Shown here: piece by piece, positions 52,142 to 61,252 of the stretch | How positions within the stretch are numbered: the first letter of the stretch is position 1 | Layout: each line of letters begins with the position of its first letter | Assembly (NCBI RefSeq): GCF_015278255.1 | Contig: NZ_JADIJC010000002.1 | Coordinates: 539,099 to 603,098 of the forward strand | From: Microbacterium hibisci | GTDB taxonomy: Bacteria; Actinomycetota; Actinomycetes; Actinomycetales; Microbacteriaceae | DNA: 64,000 bases | Direction: 5' to 3' | Notes under the pieces: generated by a model | The model's input: the letters and a program-made list of their open reading frames with translations, nothing else | What the model was told of the DNA's origin: nothing | The model's database searches: none | Position numbers and translations under genes: made by a program

Positions 52142-52205
52142 ATGCGTAGGCTCCCACCGGACTTCGCTCCCGGCAAGACCGCCCCCGCCCGCGCACCGAC
52201 CGCCG

Positions 52206-52958
52206 TCAGCGGATGGTCCACCCGCCGTCGACGACCAGCGTCTGGCCGGTGATGAGCGACGCTGCGGGAGAGCACAGGAACACCACAGCTCCGGCCACTT
52301 CGGTGGGCTTGCCGATCCGGTGCAGCGCTGCGATCCGGTCGATGACATCGGCGCGGAACGCAGGGTCGGACAGCGCCTCCGCCGTGCCGTCGGTCTCGAT
52401 GAACGTGGGAGCGACGGCGTTGACGCGGATTCCCCGGTCGCCCCACTCGACGGCATGGCAGCGAGTCATGTGCAGCATCGCTGCCTTCGCGATGCAGTAC
52501 GACGACTCGCCGGGCAGCGCCACGATCCCTGCTTGCGACGCGACATTCACGATCGCGCCACCGGGTGCCATCGAGCGCGCGACGTGCTGCGAGAGGAACA
52601 ACGCCGAGCGGACGTTCAGCGACCACACCGCATCGAAGTCCGTCTCCGTGACGTCGAGCGCCGGCGCGTTGATCCCACCGCCGGCGTTGTTCACCAGGAT
52701 GTCGAACGCGCCATCGCCGGATGCCGCGTCGATCGCGGCTCTGGCCTCATCCAGCTGCGTGACATCGAGGATGATCGAGGACGCGGAACCGCCCTCAGCC
52801 CGAATCGCACGGAGTGGCAGCTCCGCGCTCTCAGGATCGCGGACGCCGAGGACCACGTGGGCGCCGGCGGCTGCGAGCGCGTGCGCGATCGCGAGCCCGA
52901 GACCGCGGTTGCCTCCAGTGACCAGCGCCCGCCGGCCGGTCAGATCGAAGAACTCCAT
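52206..52958 (-). CDS. SDR-family oxidoreductase
   Basis: A 250-aa classical short-chain dehydrogenase: the NAD(P) motif TGGNRGLG, the NNAGG block, a catalytic Ser in VASQAG, YCIAK for the Tyr/Lys pair, and the C-terminal [19 protein letters not shown] lies 6 nt before the ATG. Substrate is not predictable. It is followed by the glycosyltransferase. Confidence 0.9.
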   Translation of the reverse strand: MEFFDLTGRRALVTGGNRGLGLAIAHALAAAGAHVVLGVRDPESAELPLRAIRAEGGSASSIILDVTQLDEARAAIDAASGDGAFDILVNNAGGGINAPALDVTETDFDAVWSLNVRSALFLSQHVARSMAPGGAIVNVASQAGIVALPGESSYCIAKAAMLHMTRCHAVEWGDRGIRVNAVAPTFIETDGTAEALSDPAFRADVIDRIAALHRIGKPTEVAGAVVFLCSPAASLITGQTLVVDGGWTIR

Positions 52959-53028
52959 GTCACTCCTCTGTCGTCTCCGGAGGGCGCCGAGTCACGCCTG
53001 GACTCGGTTCGCAGAATGGTGGGCGGGG

Positions 53029-53922
53029 TCAGTGCGGAGGCTCGACCGGCGCATTCCGCTTCACGATCCTCATCACCGCGATCACTATTCCGGCGATGAT
53101 CAGGCCCAATGCGAGACCGAACACGGCGGACAACGCCGTGTCGACCAGCCACACCATCACCGGTCCCAGCGACTCGACCGTGTGGGTGACGGCGTGAAGC
53201 AGGTCGTACGGGCCATGCCAGAACGTCTCGGCCAGGTTGGCGATCACCAGATGACCTCCGACCCAGAGCATCGCCACCGTGCCGACGACGCTGATGATGC
53301 GGAACACCGTCGGCATCGACCGCACGATCCGCTCCCCGGTGACACGGATCTGACGCACCGAGCTCTCGGCCATGCCCAACCCGATGTCGTCGATCTTCAC
53401 CAGAAGCGCAACCGCACCGTACACGAGCAGCGTCATGCCGAGCGCGATGACGCACAGCGCCCCCAGAGTCAGCCAGATCCCGAAGTCCTTGTCGAGACTG
53501 GCCAGCGAGATCAGCATGATCTCGGTGCTCAGGATGAGGTCGGTGCGGACCGCCCCGAAGACGAGGCGACGCTCGTCCCGCGGCTCGTCCTGACCGGGGC
53601 CGTGGTGGGCGCCGAACCACTCCATCACCTTCTCGGCGCCCTCGAAGCACAAGTACGAACCGCCGAGAATCAGCAGCCACGGGAGCAACCATGGGGCGAA
53701 AGCGGTCAGCAGTAACGCGAGGGGGATGATGATGACGAACTTGTTCAGCAGGCTGCCGATCGCGATCTTCGCGATGACCGGCAACTCGCGTGCCGGGGTC
53801 AGTCCTTGCACGTACTGCGGGGTTACGGCCGCGTCATCGACGACCACGCCCGCCGTTTTCGCGCTGGCTTTCAGTGCGGCGGACAGTATGTCGTCAACGA
53901 CCGCGAGCAACCCAACAGACAT
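53029..53922 (-). CDS. DUF808 family membrane protein (YedI-like)
   Basis: A 297-aa membrane protein with the DUF808 pattern: MSVGLLAVVDDILSAALKASAKTAGVVVDDAAVTPQYVQG, then about six hydrophobic segments and GGSYLCFEGAEKVMEWF; RTDLILSTEIMLISLASL. The family is widespread and uncharacterised. AGAGGGA lies upstream of the ATG. It stands between an SDR gene and a small hydrophilic protein. Confidence 0.9.
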   Translation of the reverse strand: MSVGLLAVVDDILSAALKASAKTAGVVVDDAAVTPQYVQGLTPARELPVIAKIAIGSLLNKFVIIIPLALLLTAFAPWLLPWLLILGGSYLCFEGAEKVMEWFGAHHGPGQDEPRDERRLVFGAVRTDLILSTEIMLISLASLDKDFGIWLTLGALCVIALGMTLLVYGAVALLVKIDDIGLGMAESSVRQIRVTGERIVRSMPTVFRIISVVGTVAMLWVGGHLVIANLAETFWHGPYDLLHAVTHTVESLGPVMVWLVDTALSAVFGLALGLIIAGIVIAVMRIVKRNAPVEPPH

Positions 53923-54135
53923 CTGCTCGTCCCTCTGTTCTGCATCTCAGCGCACGGGCCGTCGCTGATCCGCTACCTACGCTAGTCGGCTCTCACGCCG
54001 GACGTTCCAGCCGCCCGCGAGCGCCCGCGCTGATCGCCTCGACCACCCGTGGGCACCCGCTGCCCGTTGTCAAGCGCCATGGGAGAACCCTGCCGACGGA
54101 CGTATCGTCCTCGCACACGAAGGACGGAGCATCCC

Positions 54136-54348
54136 ATGAACCGCGACCGAAACGACCACGACGCCTCCGACACCACGGGGGAGGGGGTCATCCCGCGTCT
54201 CGCGCCCGAAGACACCAACCCCGCCAGCGACCTCAAGACCGACGTCATCAAGGACGTCGAACGCGAGCACACGATCACCGGCGACTTCGTCGGACCGCGC
54301 AGCGACGACATCGACGACGAGGACTCGGACCTCGGCGAGCCGTCCTGA
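54136..54348 (+). CDS. Small hydrophilic, probably disordered protein
   Basis: A 70-aa protein very rich in Asp, Thr and Arg (MNRDRNDHDASDTTGEGV ... DIDDEDSDLGEPS) with no hydrophobic core. AGGACGGAG lies 6 nt before the ATG. A TATCGT box lies at 54103-54108. The clear ribosome-binding site and codon pattern support coding. No family recognised. Confidence 0.6.
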   Translation: MNRDRNDHDASDTTGEGVIPRLAPEDTNPASDLKTDVIKDVEREHTITGDFVGPRSDDIDDEDSDLGEPS

Positions 54349-54435
54349 CCGGTCCGCCGGTCGGCACAGGGGGCGCCCGAGGAATCCGCCCGCAGCAGCG
54401 GAAATATTACCGGAATGAACCCGCATCTGCGGTGA

Positions 54436-54441
54436 TACCGT
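54436..54441 (+). promoter_or_regulatory. Leaderless -10 box for the HTH-TOBE/mod operon
   Basis: TACCGT followed by 6 nt and the GTG at 54448. Confidence 0.6.
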
Positions 54442-54447
54442 GGCCGT

Positions 54448-54840
54448 GTGGCCAGCTACAAGATCTCCGAGGCGGCGCGGCTTCTCGGCGTGAGCGATGA
54501 CACCGTACGCCGATGGGTCGATGCCGGCGTGCTGCCGACGACCGGCGCTTCGCCGGCCGAGATCCCCGGCGATGCGCTCGCCGCCCACGCCGTCGAGCTC
54601 GCCGCCGCGCCGGCCGACGCCGGCGACGTGCTCTCGAGCGCCCGCAACCGGTTCGTCGGACTGGTCACGCGCGTGCAGCTCGACGGCGTCATGGCGCAGG
54701 TCGACATCCAGTCCGGACCCCACCGCGTGGTGTCCCTCATGTCGTCCGAGGCGGTTCGCGAGCTCGGGCTCGAGCCGGGCTCGCTCGCCGTCGCGGTCAT
54801 CAAGGCGACGACCGTCATCGTCGAGGCCCCGAAGGGCTGA
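54448..54840 (+). CDS. HTH-TOBE molybdate-binding protein
   Basis: A 130-aa protein. Residues 3-30 are a MerR/excisionase-like helix-turn-helix (YKISEAARLLGVSDDTVRRWVDAGVL). Residues about 65-128 are a single TOBE/Mop domain (SARNRFVGLVTRVQLDGVMAQVDIQSG ... GLEPGSLAVAVIKATTVIVE) that binds molybdate or molybdopterin in relatives. It lies 1 bp before modA and heads the operon, so it is probably the molybdate-responsive regulator or storage protein. The start is set by leaderless promoter spacing. Confidence 0.88.
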   Translation: MASYKISEAARLLGVSDDTVRRWVDAGVLPTTGASPAEIPGDALAAHAVELAAAPADAGDVLSSARNRFVGLVTRVQLDGVMAQVDIQSGPHRVVSLMSSEAVRELGLEPGSLAVAVIKATTVIVEAPKG

Positions 54841-54841
54841 C

Positions 54842-55645
54842 GTGCGCCGTTCCATCCTCTTCCGCTCGTCCCTCGTCGTCGCGTCGCTGGCATTCCTGCT
54901 CGCCGGCTGTGCGACGAACCCCGACCAGAGTCCCGGCGCCCCCGGCCCGGCAGCCTCCGCTGAGCCGGAGCTCGTGGGCGACCTCACCGTCTACGCGGCG
55001 GCTTCGCTCGCGGTGGCGTTCGACGAACTGGCGACGAGGTTCGAGGCGCGGCATCCGTCCGTGCATGTCCTCCCCGTCACGTACGACGGCTCGTCGACGC
55101 TCGCCACGCAGATCCTCGAGGGCGCGCCCGCCGACGTGTTCGCGTCGGCCGACGAGAGGAACATGCAGAAGGTCGTCGACGGCGGCCTGGCGTCGAACCC
55201 GCAGATCTTCGCGACGAACACGCTCGTGCTCGTCGTGCCCGCCGGCAATCCCGGCGGGGTCACGGGGCTCGGCGACCTCGCCGACCCCGAGCGGACCGTC
55301 GTGCTGTGCGCCGCCGAAGTGCCGTGCGGCGCGGCCTCGGCGACCCTGCTGTCGAAGGCAGGCGTGACGCCGAGCGTCGACAGCTACGAGCAGAACGTGA
55401 CGGCCGTGCTCACGAAGGTGGCGGCGGGCGAGGCTGATGCGGGGCTGGTCTATGTGACGGATGCCGCGACCACCGGCGACATCGAGACCGTCGAGACCGA
55501 CGGTGCCGATGCGGTCGTCAACAGCTATCCGATCGCCGCGCTCGCGGACGCGGCGAACCCTGAGATCGCCGAGGCGTTCGTGGCTCTCGTGGTCGGGCAA
55601 GACGGTCGCGAGGTGCTCGAGGCTCACGGCTTCGGGTCGCCGTGA
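54842..55645 (+). CDS. modA: Molybdate ABC transporter binding lipoprotein
   Basis: A 267-aa molybdate-binding protein with a lipobox (LLAGC, Cys at residue 22) and the ModA blocks LTVYAAASLAVAFDELATRFEARHP, TYDGSSTLATQILEGAPADVFASADERNMQKV and AGEADAGLVYVTDA. It captures molybdate outside the cell. The start is GTG 54842, one base after the previous stop codon. Its stop overlaps modB (GTGA). Confidence 0.93.
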   Translation: MRRSILFRSSLVVASLAFLLAGCATNPDQSPGAPGPAASAEPELVGDLTVYAAASLAVAFDELATRFEARHPSVHVLPVTYDGSSTLATQILEGAPADVFASADERNMQKVVDGGLASNPQIFATNTLVLVVPAGNPGGVTGLGDLADPERTVVLCAAEVPCGAASATLLSKAGVTPSVDSYEQNVTAVLTKVAAGEADAGLVYVTDAATTGDIETVETDGADAVVNSYPIAALADAANPEIAEAFVALVVGQDGREVLEAHGFGSP

Positions 55646-56493
55646 CCGTCGCTGCCCCGGCCGTGCGATCCGGCCCCGGGCGCCGGCGCACCGCCGCGGA
55701 GCGGGCCGGGTTCGTGCCCCGGGTTCTCGCGGTGCCGGCGATCATCGGGCTCGCCCTCCTCGTGCTGCCTCTCGGCGCTCTCGTGCTGCGCGTCGAGTGG
55801 ACCACGCTGTGGACCGACGTCACGTCGTCCCAAGCCCTCTCGGCACTCGGACTGTCGCTCGCGACCGGAGCCGTCGCCACGGCGGTGTGCGTCGCCCTCG
55901 GAGTGCCGCTGGCGCTGCTCATCGCGCGCAGCACCGTCCGCACGGCGGCGGTGCTCCGCGCCCTCGTGACCGTCCCGCTCGTGCTCCCGCCCATGGTCGG
56001 GGGCGTTGCGATGCTGTTCCTGTTCGGCCGCACCAGCTGGCTCGGTGGCATCCTCGCGGACTGGGGCATCCGCCTCCCGTTCACGACCACCGCCGTCGTG
56101 CTGGCGCAGACCTTCGTGGCGCTGCCCTTCCTGGTTCTCGCGCTGGAGGGTTCGCTGCGCTCGACGGGCGTCGGCTACGAGCAGGCGGCGGCCGGACTCG
56201 GCGCGAGTCGCTGGACGATCTTGACCCGCGTCACGCTGCCGCTCGCCGCGCCGGGCCTGGTCGCGGGGATCGTGCTGTGCTTCGCGCGTGCGATCGGGGA
56301 GTTCGGCGCCACCGCGCTTTTCGCCGGCAACGCGCCGGGGGTCACGCAGACGATGCCGCTCGCGATCTACACCGCCTTCAACGGCGCCGGCGTCTCGCAG
56401 GGCACCGCCGTCGCGCTGTCGCTGCTGCTGCTCGTCACTGCCGTCGGCGTGCTGCTGCTCGTGCGCGCCTGGCGCGTGGAGACGCCGCGATGA
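55642..56493 (+). CDS. modB: Molybdate ABC transporter permease
   Basis: A 283-aa permease with five to six membrane segments and the coupling loop EQAAAGLGASRWTILTRVTLPLAAPG, typical of ModB. The first 35 residues are Arg/Pro-rich and cytoplasmic. Start and stop both overlap neighbours by 4 bp (GTGA and ATGA). Confidence 0.93.
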   Translation: MTVAAPAVRSGPGRRRTAAERAGFVPRVLAVPAIIGLALLVLPLGALVLRVEWTTLWTDVTSSQALSALGLSLATGAVATAVCVALGVPLALLIARSTVRTAAVLRALVTVPLVLPPMVGGVAMLFLFGRTSWLGGILADWGIRLPFTTTAVVLAQTFVALPFLVLALEGSLRSTGVGYEQAAAGLGASRWTILTRVTLPLAAPGLVAGIVLCFARAIGEFGATALFAGNAPGVTQTMPLAIYTAFNGAGVSQGTAVALSLLLLVTAVGVLLLVRAWRVETPR

Positions 56494-57578
56494 TCTCGGC
56501 CGCAGAGAACGTGATGGCGGATGCCGCATCCGCCGCCGCTGCCGGGCTCGACTCGCGGATCGTCGTGCGGCGCGGCGGCTTCGCGCTCGACGTCGCGCTG
56601 CACGTGCCGGCGGGCGAGGTCGTGGCGCTCATGGGACCGAGCGGCGCGGGCAAGTCGACACTGCTCGGCGTGCTCGCCGGACTCATCGGATTCGACGAGG
56701 GGCACGTTCGGCTGGACGGCCGCGTGCTCGACGACAGTCCCGCCCGCCGCACGCCTCCGGCCTCGCGCGCGGTGGTGCTGCTCGGCCAGGATCCGCGTCT
56801 GTTCCCGCACCTCAGCGCGCTCGACAACGTCGCGTTCGGCTTGCGGGTGCACGGCGCGAGCAGGGCGGCAGCGGGGGATGGTGCGGCGGAGTGGCTGCGC
56901 CGGGTCGGTCTCGACGGGCTCGGCGGGCGTCGCCCCGCGCAGCTGTCGGGCGGCCAGCAGCAGCGCGTAGCACTGGCTCGCGCGCTTGCGACGACGCCCG
57001 CGGCGATCGTGCTCGACGAGCCGCTGACCTCGCTCGACACCGAGACGGCGGGCGACGTGCGCGCTCTCTTGCACCAGCAGCTCGCGGCCACCGGCACGAC
57101 CGCGGTCGTCGCGACCCACGACGCCGTCGACGCCGTGGCGCTGGCGCACCGCCTCGTGGTGCTCGAAGACGGCCGCGTGACGCAGTCCGGTCCGGTGCGC
57201 GAGGTGCTGGCAGCACCGGCGACCCGGTTCGCGGCGGCGGTCGCGGGACTCAATCGCGTGGAGGGGACGACGGATGCCGCGACCTGGCGTGCCCGAGACC
57301 TCGTGCTGCCCTCCCCGGCCGGGGCGCGGCATCCGTCTCCTGCCGCGGTCTTCCGCCCCAGCGACGTGCGCGTCGTCGGCGAGCCGCGGCGCGAGCCGGG
57401 GGAGTGGACGGCGCGGATCGTGCGGCTCGAGCAGACGCCGGCGGGAGTGCGCCTGCGGACCGCCGACCCGGACGTCGCGGTCGACGTGGCGGCAGATCGC
57501 GCCGCGGGTCTGGCGCCGGGCGATGCGATCACGCTGCGGGTGGATCCGGCCGACGTGCGGTTCGTGGCGGGTTCCTGA
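56490..57578 (+). CDS. modC: Molybdate ABC transporter ATPase
   Basis: A 362-aa ATPase with Walker A GPSGAGKST (49-57), signature LSGGQQQRVALARAL (about 153), Walker B AIVLDEPLTSLD and H-loop VATHD. A C-terminal molybdate-binding TOBE domain is present (about 290-360). It powers uptake. Residues about 258-285 contain TTDAATW...GARHPS, encoded by GACGGATGCCGCG and GGCATCCGTC, copies of the motif overrepresented in this genome. Repeats begin 17 bp after the stop codon. Confidence 0.93.
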   Translation: MISAAENVMADAASAAAAGLDSRIVVRRGGFALDVALHVPAGEVVALMGPSGAGKSTLLGVLAGLIGFDEGHVRLDGRVLDDSPARRTPPASRAVVLLGQDPRLFPHLSALDNVAFGLRVHGASRAAAGDGAAEWLRRVGLDGLGGRRPAQLSGGQQQRVALARALATTPAAIVLDEPLTSLDTETAGDVRALLHQQLAATGTTAVVATHDAVDAVALAHRLVVLEDGRVTQSGPVREVLAAPATRFAAAVAGLNRVEGTTDAATWRARDLVLPSPAGARHPSPAAVFRPSDVRVVGEPRREPGEWTARIVRLEQTPAGVRLRTADPDVAVDVAADRAAGLAPGDAITLRVDPADVRFVAGS

Positions 57579-57594
57579 GGCGGTGCTTCGGGTC

Positions 57595-57880
57595 CCGGCC
57601 GTTGAGCGAGCGAGGGACGAGCGAGACGAAACGCCCCGGCGGTCCGGGAAGGTTGGGGGCGTTTCGTCTGCGGTGGCTGGTGTTTCACCCCCGGCCGTTG
57701 AGCGAGCGAGGAACGAGCGAGACGAAACGCCCCGGCGGTCCGGGAAGGTTGGGGGCGTTTCGTCTGCGGGCGCTGGGGCGCCCTCCGCTCAACGGCCGGT
57801 GGCTGGGTTTACCGCCCCGGCGATCCCGCGGACTGGCGGCGTTCGTGTGCGGGCGCTGGGCGCCCTCCGCTCAACGGCTG
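57595..57880. repeat. Cluster of dispersed repeats downstream of modC
   Basis: A 73-bp unit starting GTTGAGCGAGCGAGG occurs at 57601-57673 and again at 57697-57769, a 96-bp period, differing by one base (G/A at 57616 and 57712). Each unit can fold because GACGAAACGCC near its start pairs with GGCGTTTCGTC near its end. Two shorter relatives with CGCCCTCCGCTCAACGGC follow (57777-57799 and 57850-57880). It fills nearly all of the 337-bp gap between modC and the GNAT gene. Confidence 0.9.
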
Positions 57881-57903
57881 GTGCCTCGATGGCGGCGGAG
57901 CCA

Positions 57904-57909
57904 TAGACT
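57904..57909 (+). promoter_or_regulatory. Leaderless -10 box for the GNAT gene
   Basis: TAGACT followed by 6 nt and the GTG at 57916. Confidence 0.6.
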
Positions 57910-57915
57910 CGCCCG

Positions 57916-58527
57916 GTGACCCGCATCCGCCCCTTCCGACCCGGTGACGAACCCGCTCTCGCCGACATCTGCCTCAAGACGGCGGATGCCGGTGCCGACG
58001 CGACCGGACTGCTCGACGACGACGACCTCTGGGCCGAGATCTTCGTGCTGCCGTACGCGGCGCGGCACCCGGAGTTCGCGTTCGTCGTCGAGGCGGACGA
58101 CGGGCGCGTGGTCGGGTACGTCGTCGGGGCGCCCGACTCCGCCGCCTTCGAGGAGTGGTTCGCGGCCGAGTGGTGGCCGCGGTTCGCCGAGCGGTGGCCG
58201 AAGCCGCAAGGAGACCCGCTTCCGGTGAGCGTCTCGCGCCAGGACGGCATCCTGCGCTACGCGTACGCGCGCCGCGGCGGGTCGCAGCCCTTCGGCGACG
58301 AGTACCCGGCGCACCTGCACATCGACCTGCTGCCCGAAACCCAGGGGCAGGGGCTCGGCCGCACGCTGATCGCGACGCTCGAAGACGCCCTGCGCAAGGC
58401 CGGCGTCACGGGTCTGCACCTCGTCGCGTCGGAGGAGAACACCGGCGCCGTCGCCTTCTACCCCCGGGTCGGGTTCGAGCCGCTCCCGTCGCCCCAGGGC
58501 AGTCGGGTCTTCGCCACCCGCCTCTGA
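57916..58527 (+). CDS. GNAT-family N-acetyltransferase
   Basis: A 203-aa acetyltransferase: IRPFRPGDEPALADICLKTADAG at the start, FVVEADDGRVVGYVVGAPDS, and the acetyl-CoA motif LHIDLLPETQGQGLGRTLIATLEDALRKAGVTGLHLVASEENTGAVAFYPRVGF. The layout resembles the acetyltransferase-like domain linked to O-GlcNAcase, a group with unknown substrates in bacteria. The GTG start is set by leaderless spacing. Confidence 0.88.
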   Translation: MTRIRPFRPGDEPALADICLKTADAGADATGLLDDDDLWAEIFVLPYAARHPEFAFVVEADDGRVVGYVVGAPDSAAFEEWFAAEWWPRFAERWPKPQGDPLPVSVSRQDGILRYAYARRGGSQPFGDEYPAHLHIDLLPETQGQGLGRTLIATLEDALRKAGVTGLHLVASEENTGAVAFYPRVGFEPLPSPQGSRVFATRL

Positions 58528-58600
58528 ACCACGCCGGCCTCCGCCACGAAGCGCATCCATCGCCCCACGTCAAGCCGTAGGTGAGCGGTCGGGGCGCCCA

Positions 58601-58606
58601 TAGTCT
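58601..58606 (+). promoter_or_regulatory. Leaderless -10 box for the NAD-binding epimerase gene
   Basis: TAGTCT followed by 6 nt and the GTG at 58613. Confidence 0.6.
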
Positions 58607-58612
58607 GCGGGC

Positions 58613-60154
58613 GTGGACGATGTCTCGGCGCCGACGGGCCGCGAGCCCGAATTGACCGCTCAGCGGCGCGATGACGGCTCGGCACCGCGGGCGCTCGTGC
58701 TCGGTGCGACCGGCTACATCGGCGGGCGCCTGGTGCCCCGGCTGCTCAACGCCGGCTACGAGGTGCGCGTGCTCGCGCGCGACCCCGCGCGGGCGGCGGC
58801 GTTCCCCTGGGGCGACCGCGTCGAGATCGCGCGAGGTGACGCCACCGACAGTGGGGCGGTCGCCGAGGCGGTGCGGGACGTCGATGTGCTGTACTACCTC
58901 GTCCACTCGATGTCGGGCGGTTCGAAGTTCGCCGACGCCGACCGCCGCGCGGCCCGCACGGTGGCGCAGGCGGCGGTTGCGGCATCCGTCCGCCGCATCG
59001 TCTATCTCGGCGGGCTGCACCCGGCGGGGGTGCCGCTGTCGCCGCACCTGCGTTCGCGGGTCGAGGTGGGTGAGACGTTCCTCGAGAGCGGTGTGCCGAC
59101 GATCGTGCTGCAGGCGGGAGTCGTCATCGGCTCAGGCTCGGCGTCGTTCGAGATGGTGCGGCACCTCACCGAGGTGCTGCCGTACATGCCGGCGCCCAAG
59201 TGGGTGCGCAACCGCATCCAGCCGATCGCCGTACGCGACGTGCTGCACTACCTGCTCGGCGCGGCCCGCGTGGATGCCGAGGTCAACGAGGCCGTCGACA
59301 TCGGCGGACCCGACGTGCTGCGCTACGGCCAGATGATGAACGGGTACGCCGTCGCGGCGGGCCTGCGGCAGCGGCCGATCGCCTCGCTGCCGGTGCTCAC
59401 GCCGCGGCTCGCGTCGCACTGGGTGAACCTGGTGACGCCGATCCCGCGGTCGATCGCGCGGCCCCTCGTCGAGTCGCTGCAGAACGAGTGCGTCATGAAG
59501 GACCACGCGGTCGATGCGCTGATCGCACCGCCCCCGGGCGGGCTCACGCCCTACCGCGAGGCGGTGCGACTGGCGCTGGGACGCGTCGAGGACGACGCCG
59601 TCGAGACCAGCTGGCAGGACTCCGAAGTGCTGGGCGCCCCCAGCGACCCGCTGCCCAACGACCCCGACTGGGCAGGCCGAGTCGTCTACACCGACATGCG
59701 GACCGCCCACACGCCGGCTTCGCCCGAGGCGCTGTGGCGCGTCATCGTGGGCATCGGCGGGGAGAACGGCTGGTACTCGTCACCGGTGCTGTGGGCGATG
59801 CGCGGCTGGATGGACCGCCTAGTCGGCGGCATCGGCCTCGCTCGCGGGCGCCGCAGCCGCGACCGGCTCGCCGTCGGCGACGCGCTCGACTTCTGGCGCG
59901 TCGAGGCGCTGGAGCCGGGACGGATGCTGCGACTCCGGGCCGAGATGAAGGTGCCGGGGCTCGCGTGGCTCGAGCTGCGGGCGTCCGCCGAACCGGGCGG
60001 CGGCGGATCGCGCTACGACCAGCGCGCCGTGTTCTTCCCCCGTGGACTCGCCGGTCGCCTGTACTGGCTCGCCGTGCTGCCGTTCCACGGCTTCATCTTC
60101 GCCGGCATGGCGCGGCGGATCACCGCGACGGCCGAGTCGTCGGCGTCGGAGTAG
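58613..60154 (+). CDS. NAD(P)-binding SDR-type protein with C-terminal DUF2867
   Basis: A 513-aa two-domain protein. Residues 27-300 are an atypical SDR (LVLGATGYIGGRLVPRLL; ARGDATDSGAVAEAVRDVDVLYYLVHSM; GVPTIVLQAGVVIGSGSASFEMVRHLTE). Residues about 350-510 are a DUF2867 domain (DMRTAHTPASPEALWRVIVGIGGENGWY; RAVFFPRGLAGRLYWLAVLPFHGFIFAGMARRI). No classical YxxxK active site is evident, so it may be a sensor or a reductase of lipid-type substrates. Leaderless GTG start. Confidence 0.88.
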   Translation: MDDVSAPTGREPELTAQRRDDGSAPRALVLGATGYIGGRLVPRLLNAGYEVRVLARDPARAAAFPWGDRVEIARGDATDSGAVAEAVRDVDVLYYLVHSMSGGSKFADADRRAARTVAQAAVAASVRRIVYLGGLHPAGVPLSPHLRSRVEVGETFLESGVPTIVLQAGVVIGSGSASFEMVRHLTEVLPYMPAPKWVRNRIQPIAVRDVLHYLLGAARVDAEVNEAVDIGGPDVLRYGQMMNGYAVAAGLRQRPIASLPVLTPRLASHWVNLVTPIPRSIARPLVESLQNECVMKDHAVDALIAPPPGGLTPYREAVRLALGRVEDDAVETSWQDSEVLGAPSDPLPNDPDWAGRVVYTDMRTAHTPASPEALWRVIVGIGGENGWYSSPVLWAMRGWMDRLVGGIGLARGRRSRDRLAVGDALDFWRVEALEPGRMLRLRAEMKVPGLAWLELRASAEPGGGGSRYDQRAVFFPRGLAGRLYWLAVLPFHGFIFAGMARRITATAESSASE

Positions 60155-60159
60155 GCGGT

Positions 60160-61101
60160 TCAGGCGAGCAGCGCGGCGCCCGTCACGAGGCGATCGAGCA
60201 CCGACCCCTGCGGCACCGCGTCGTACTTGTAGCTGAGCTTCTGCACGATCGACGCGCCCGCCACGAACCGCATCGCATCGGCGTCCCACGGCTGCATCAT
60301 GCCGAGCTGCAGCAGGTGGCTGGCGGCGCTCGAGAGCGTCGGCGCGGCATCCCACTGTCCGTGGAACTCGGGCACGAGCTCGAGCAGCACCTCGAAGATG
60401 CGGTGGTACAGGAAGTAGTCGGGAAGGCCGCCGCCGGACTCCCACCACGCCTCGAGCGCGAGCCGCTGCAGGCGGATGAGCGGTGTGGACGGAACGGCGG
60501 CGATGAACCAGTTGCCGATCTGGTGCCGGGTCCACCGCGGGTACAGGGCTCCCGCGGTGAGGAGCGGCGCGACGGCGTCGGGGAGAGGCGCCGGCGCCCA
60601 GCAGGTCGCATCGACCCAGATGCCGCCCAGGCGATCGAGCACGCTCACGCGCACGAAGTCGGAGAAGTGCGCGGGGTGGTCCTTCTCGAGGGCGTCGGCC
60701 GCGGCATCCGGAATCTCCACCAGCTCGCGCGCCGATGCGCCGTCGAGCACCGTGAGCGGCGTCGGGCCGTCGGCGTGCAGGCGGGTGAGCTCGGCGATGC
60801 ACGCCTGCACGAGCGGCGGTGCGGTCTCGAGCGGGGTGTTCCAGAACGTGTAGAGCCGCAGGGCGGCCGGATCGACCCGTGCGCCGTCACGGTCGGCGAT
60901 CAGCCGGCCGTCCTTGCGCGAGCCCGCCTCGGCGGGAAGCCCGGCCGCGACCCGCAGTCCGGGCAGCCGCGGCCGCAGGAAGTCGGCGAACGTGCGCGAT
61001 GCGGCGATCGCGGCCACCGGGTCGACCGTGTCGCGGAACCGGTCGGCCCGCCGCAGCTGCGCCTCGAGCCCTTCGAAAGGGTTCGGGATGCCGGTGCTCA
61101 C
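60160..61101 (-). CDS. Capsular polysaccharide synthesis-type glycosyltransferase
   Basis: A 313-aa protein of the Caps_synth/GT32-like group. LRLYTFWNTPLETAPPLVQACIAEL opens the fold, and HFSDFVRVSVLDRLGGIWVDATCW contains the conserved Asp-Arg and Gly-Gly-x-x-x-Asp that bind nucleotide sugar and metal. WFIAAVPSTPLI and QPWDADAMRFV follow. It probably transfers a sugar to a surface glycan, but no other glycan genes surround it. GTG start 61101 with a TAGGCT box 6 nt upstream. Confidence 0.78.
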   Translation of the reverse strand: MSTGIPNPFEGLEAQLRRADRFRDTVDPVAAIAASRTFADFLRPRLPGLRVAAGLPAEAGSRKDGRLIADRDGARVDPAALRLYTFWNTPLETAPPLVQACIAELTRLHADGPTPLTVLDGASARELVEIPDAAADALEKDHPAHFSDFVRVSVLDRLGGIWVDATCWAPAPLPDAVAPLLTAGALYPRWTRHQIGNWFIAAVPSTPLIRLQRLALEAWWESGGGLPDYFLYHRIFEVLLELVPEFHGQWDAAPTLSSAASHLLQLGMMQPWDADAMRFVAGASIVQKLSYKYDAVPQGSVLDRLVTGAALLA

Positions 61102-61107
61102 GGTCCG

Positions 61108-61113
61108 AGCCTA
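61108..61113 (-). promoter_or_regulatory. Leaderless -10 box for the Caps_synth-type gene
   Basis: TAGGCT on the - strand, then 6 nt and the GTG at 61101. Confidence 0.65.
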
Positions 61114-61140
61114 AGTGCTCGTCGTTACGACCCGGGCTTC

Positions 61141-61252
61141 CGGGGGCGGGGCGGGTGACCGGGGGCGGGGAGGGCCGGATGACCGGGGCCGCGGCGGATC
61201 AGGCGACCCGGGGGCGGGGAAGGCCGGATGACCCAGGGCCGCGGGCTTCGGG
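61141..61252. repeat. About 49-bp direct repeats after cydC
   Basis: Two imperfect copies of GGGGGCGGGGAGGGCCGGATGACC... (starting near 61161 and 61210), with a partial third copy in front (61141-61160). They fill the gap between cydC and the glycosyltransferase gene and end at the cydC stop region. They are unrelated to the GTTGAGCGAGCG family. Confidence 0.7.
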
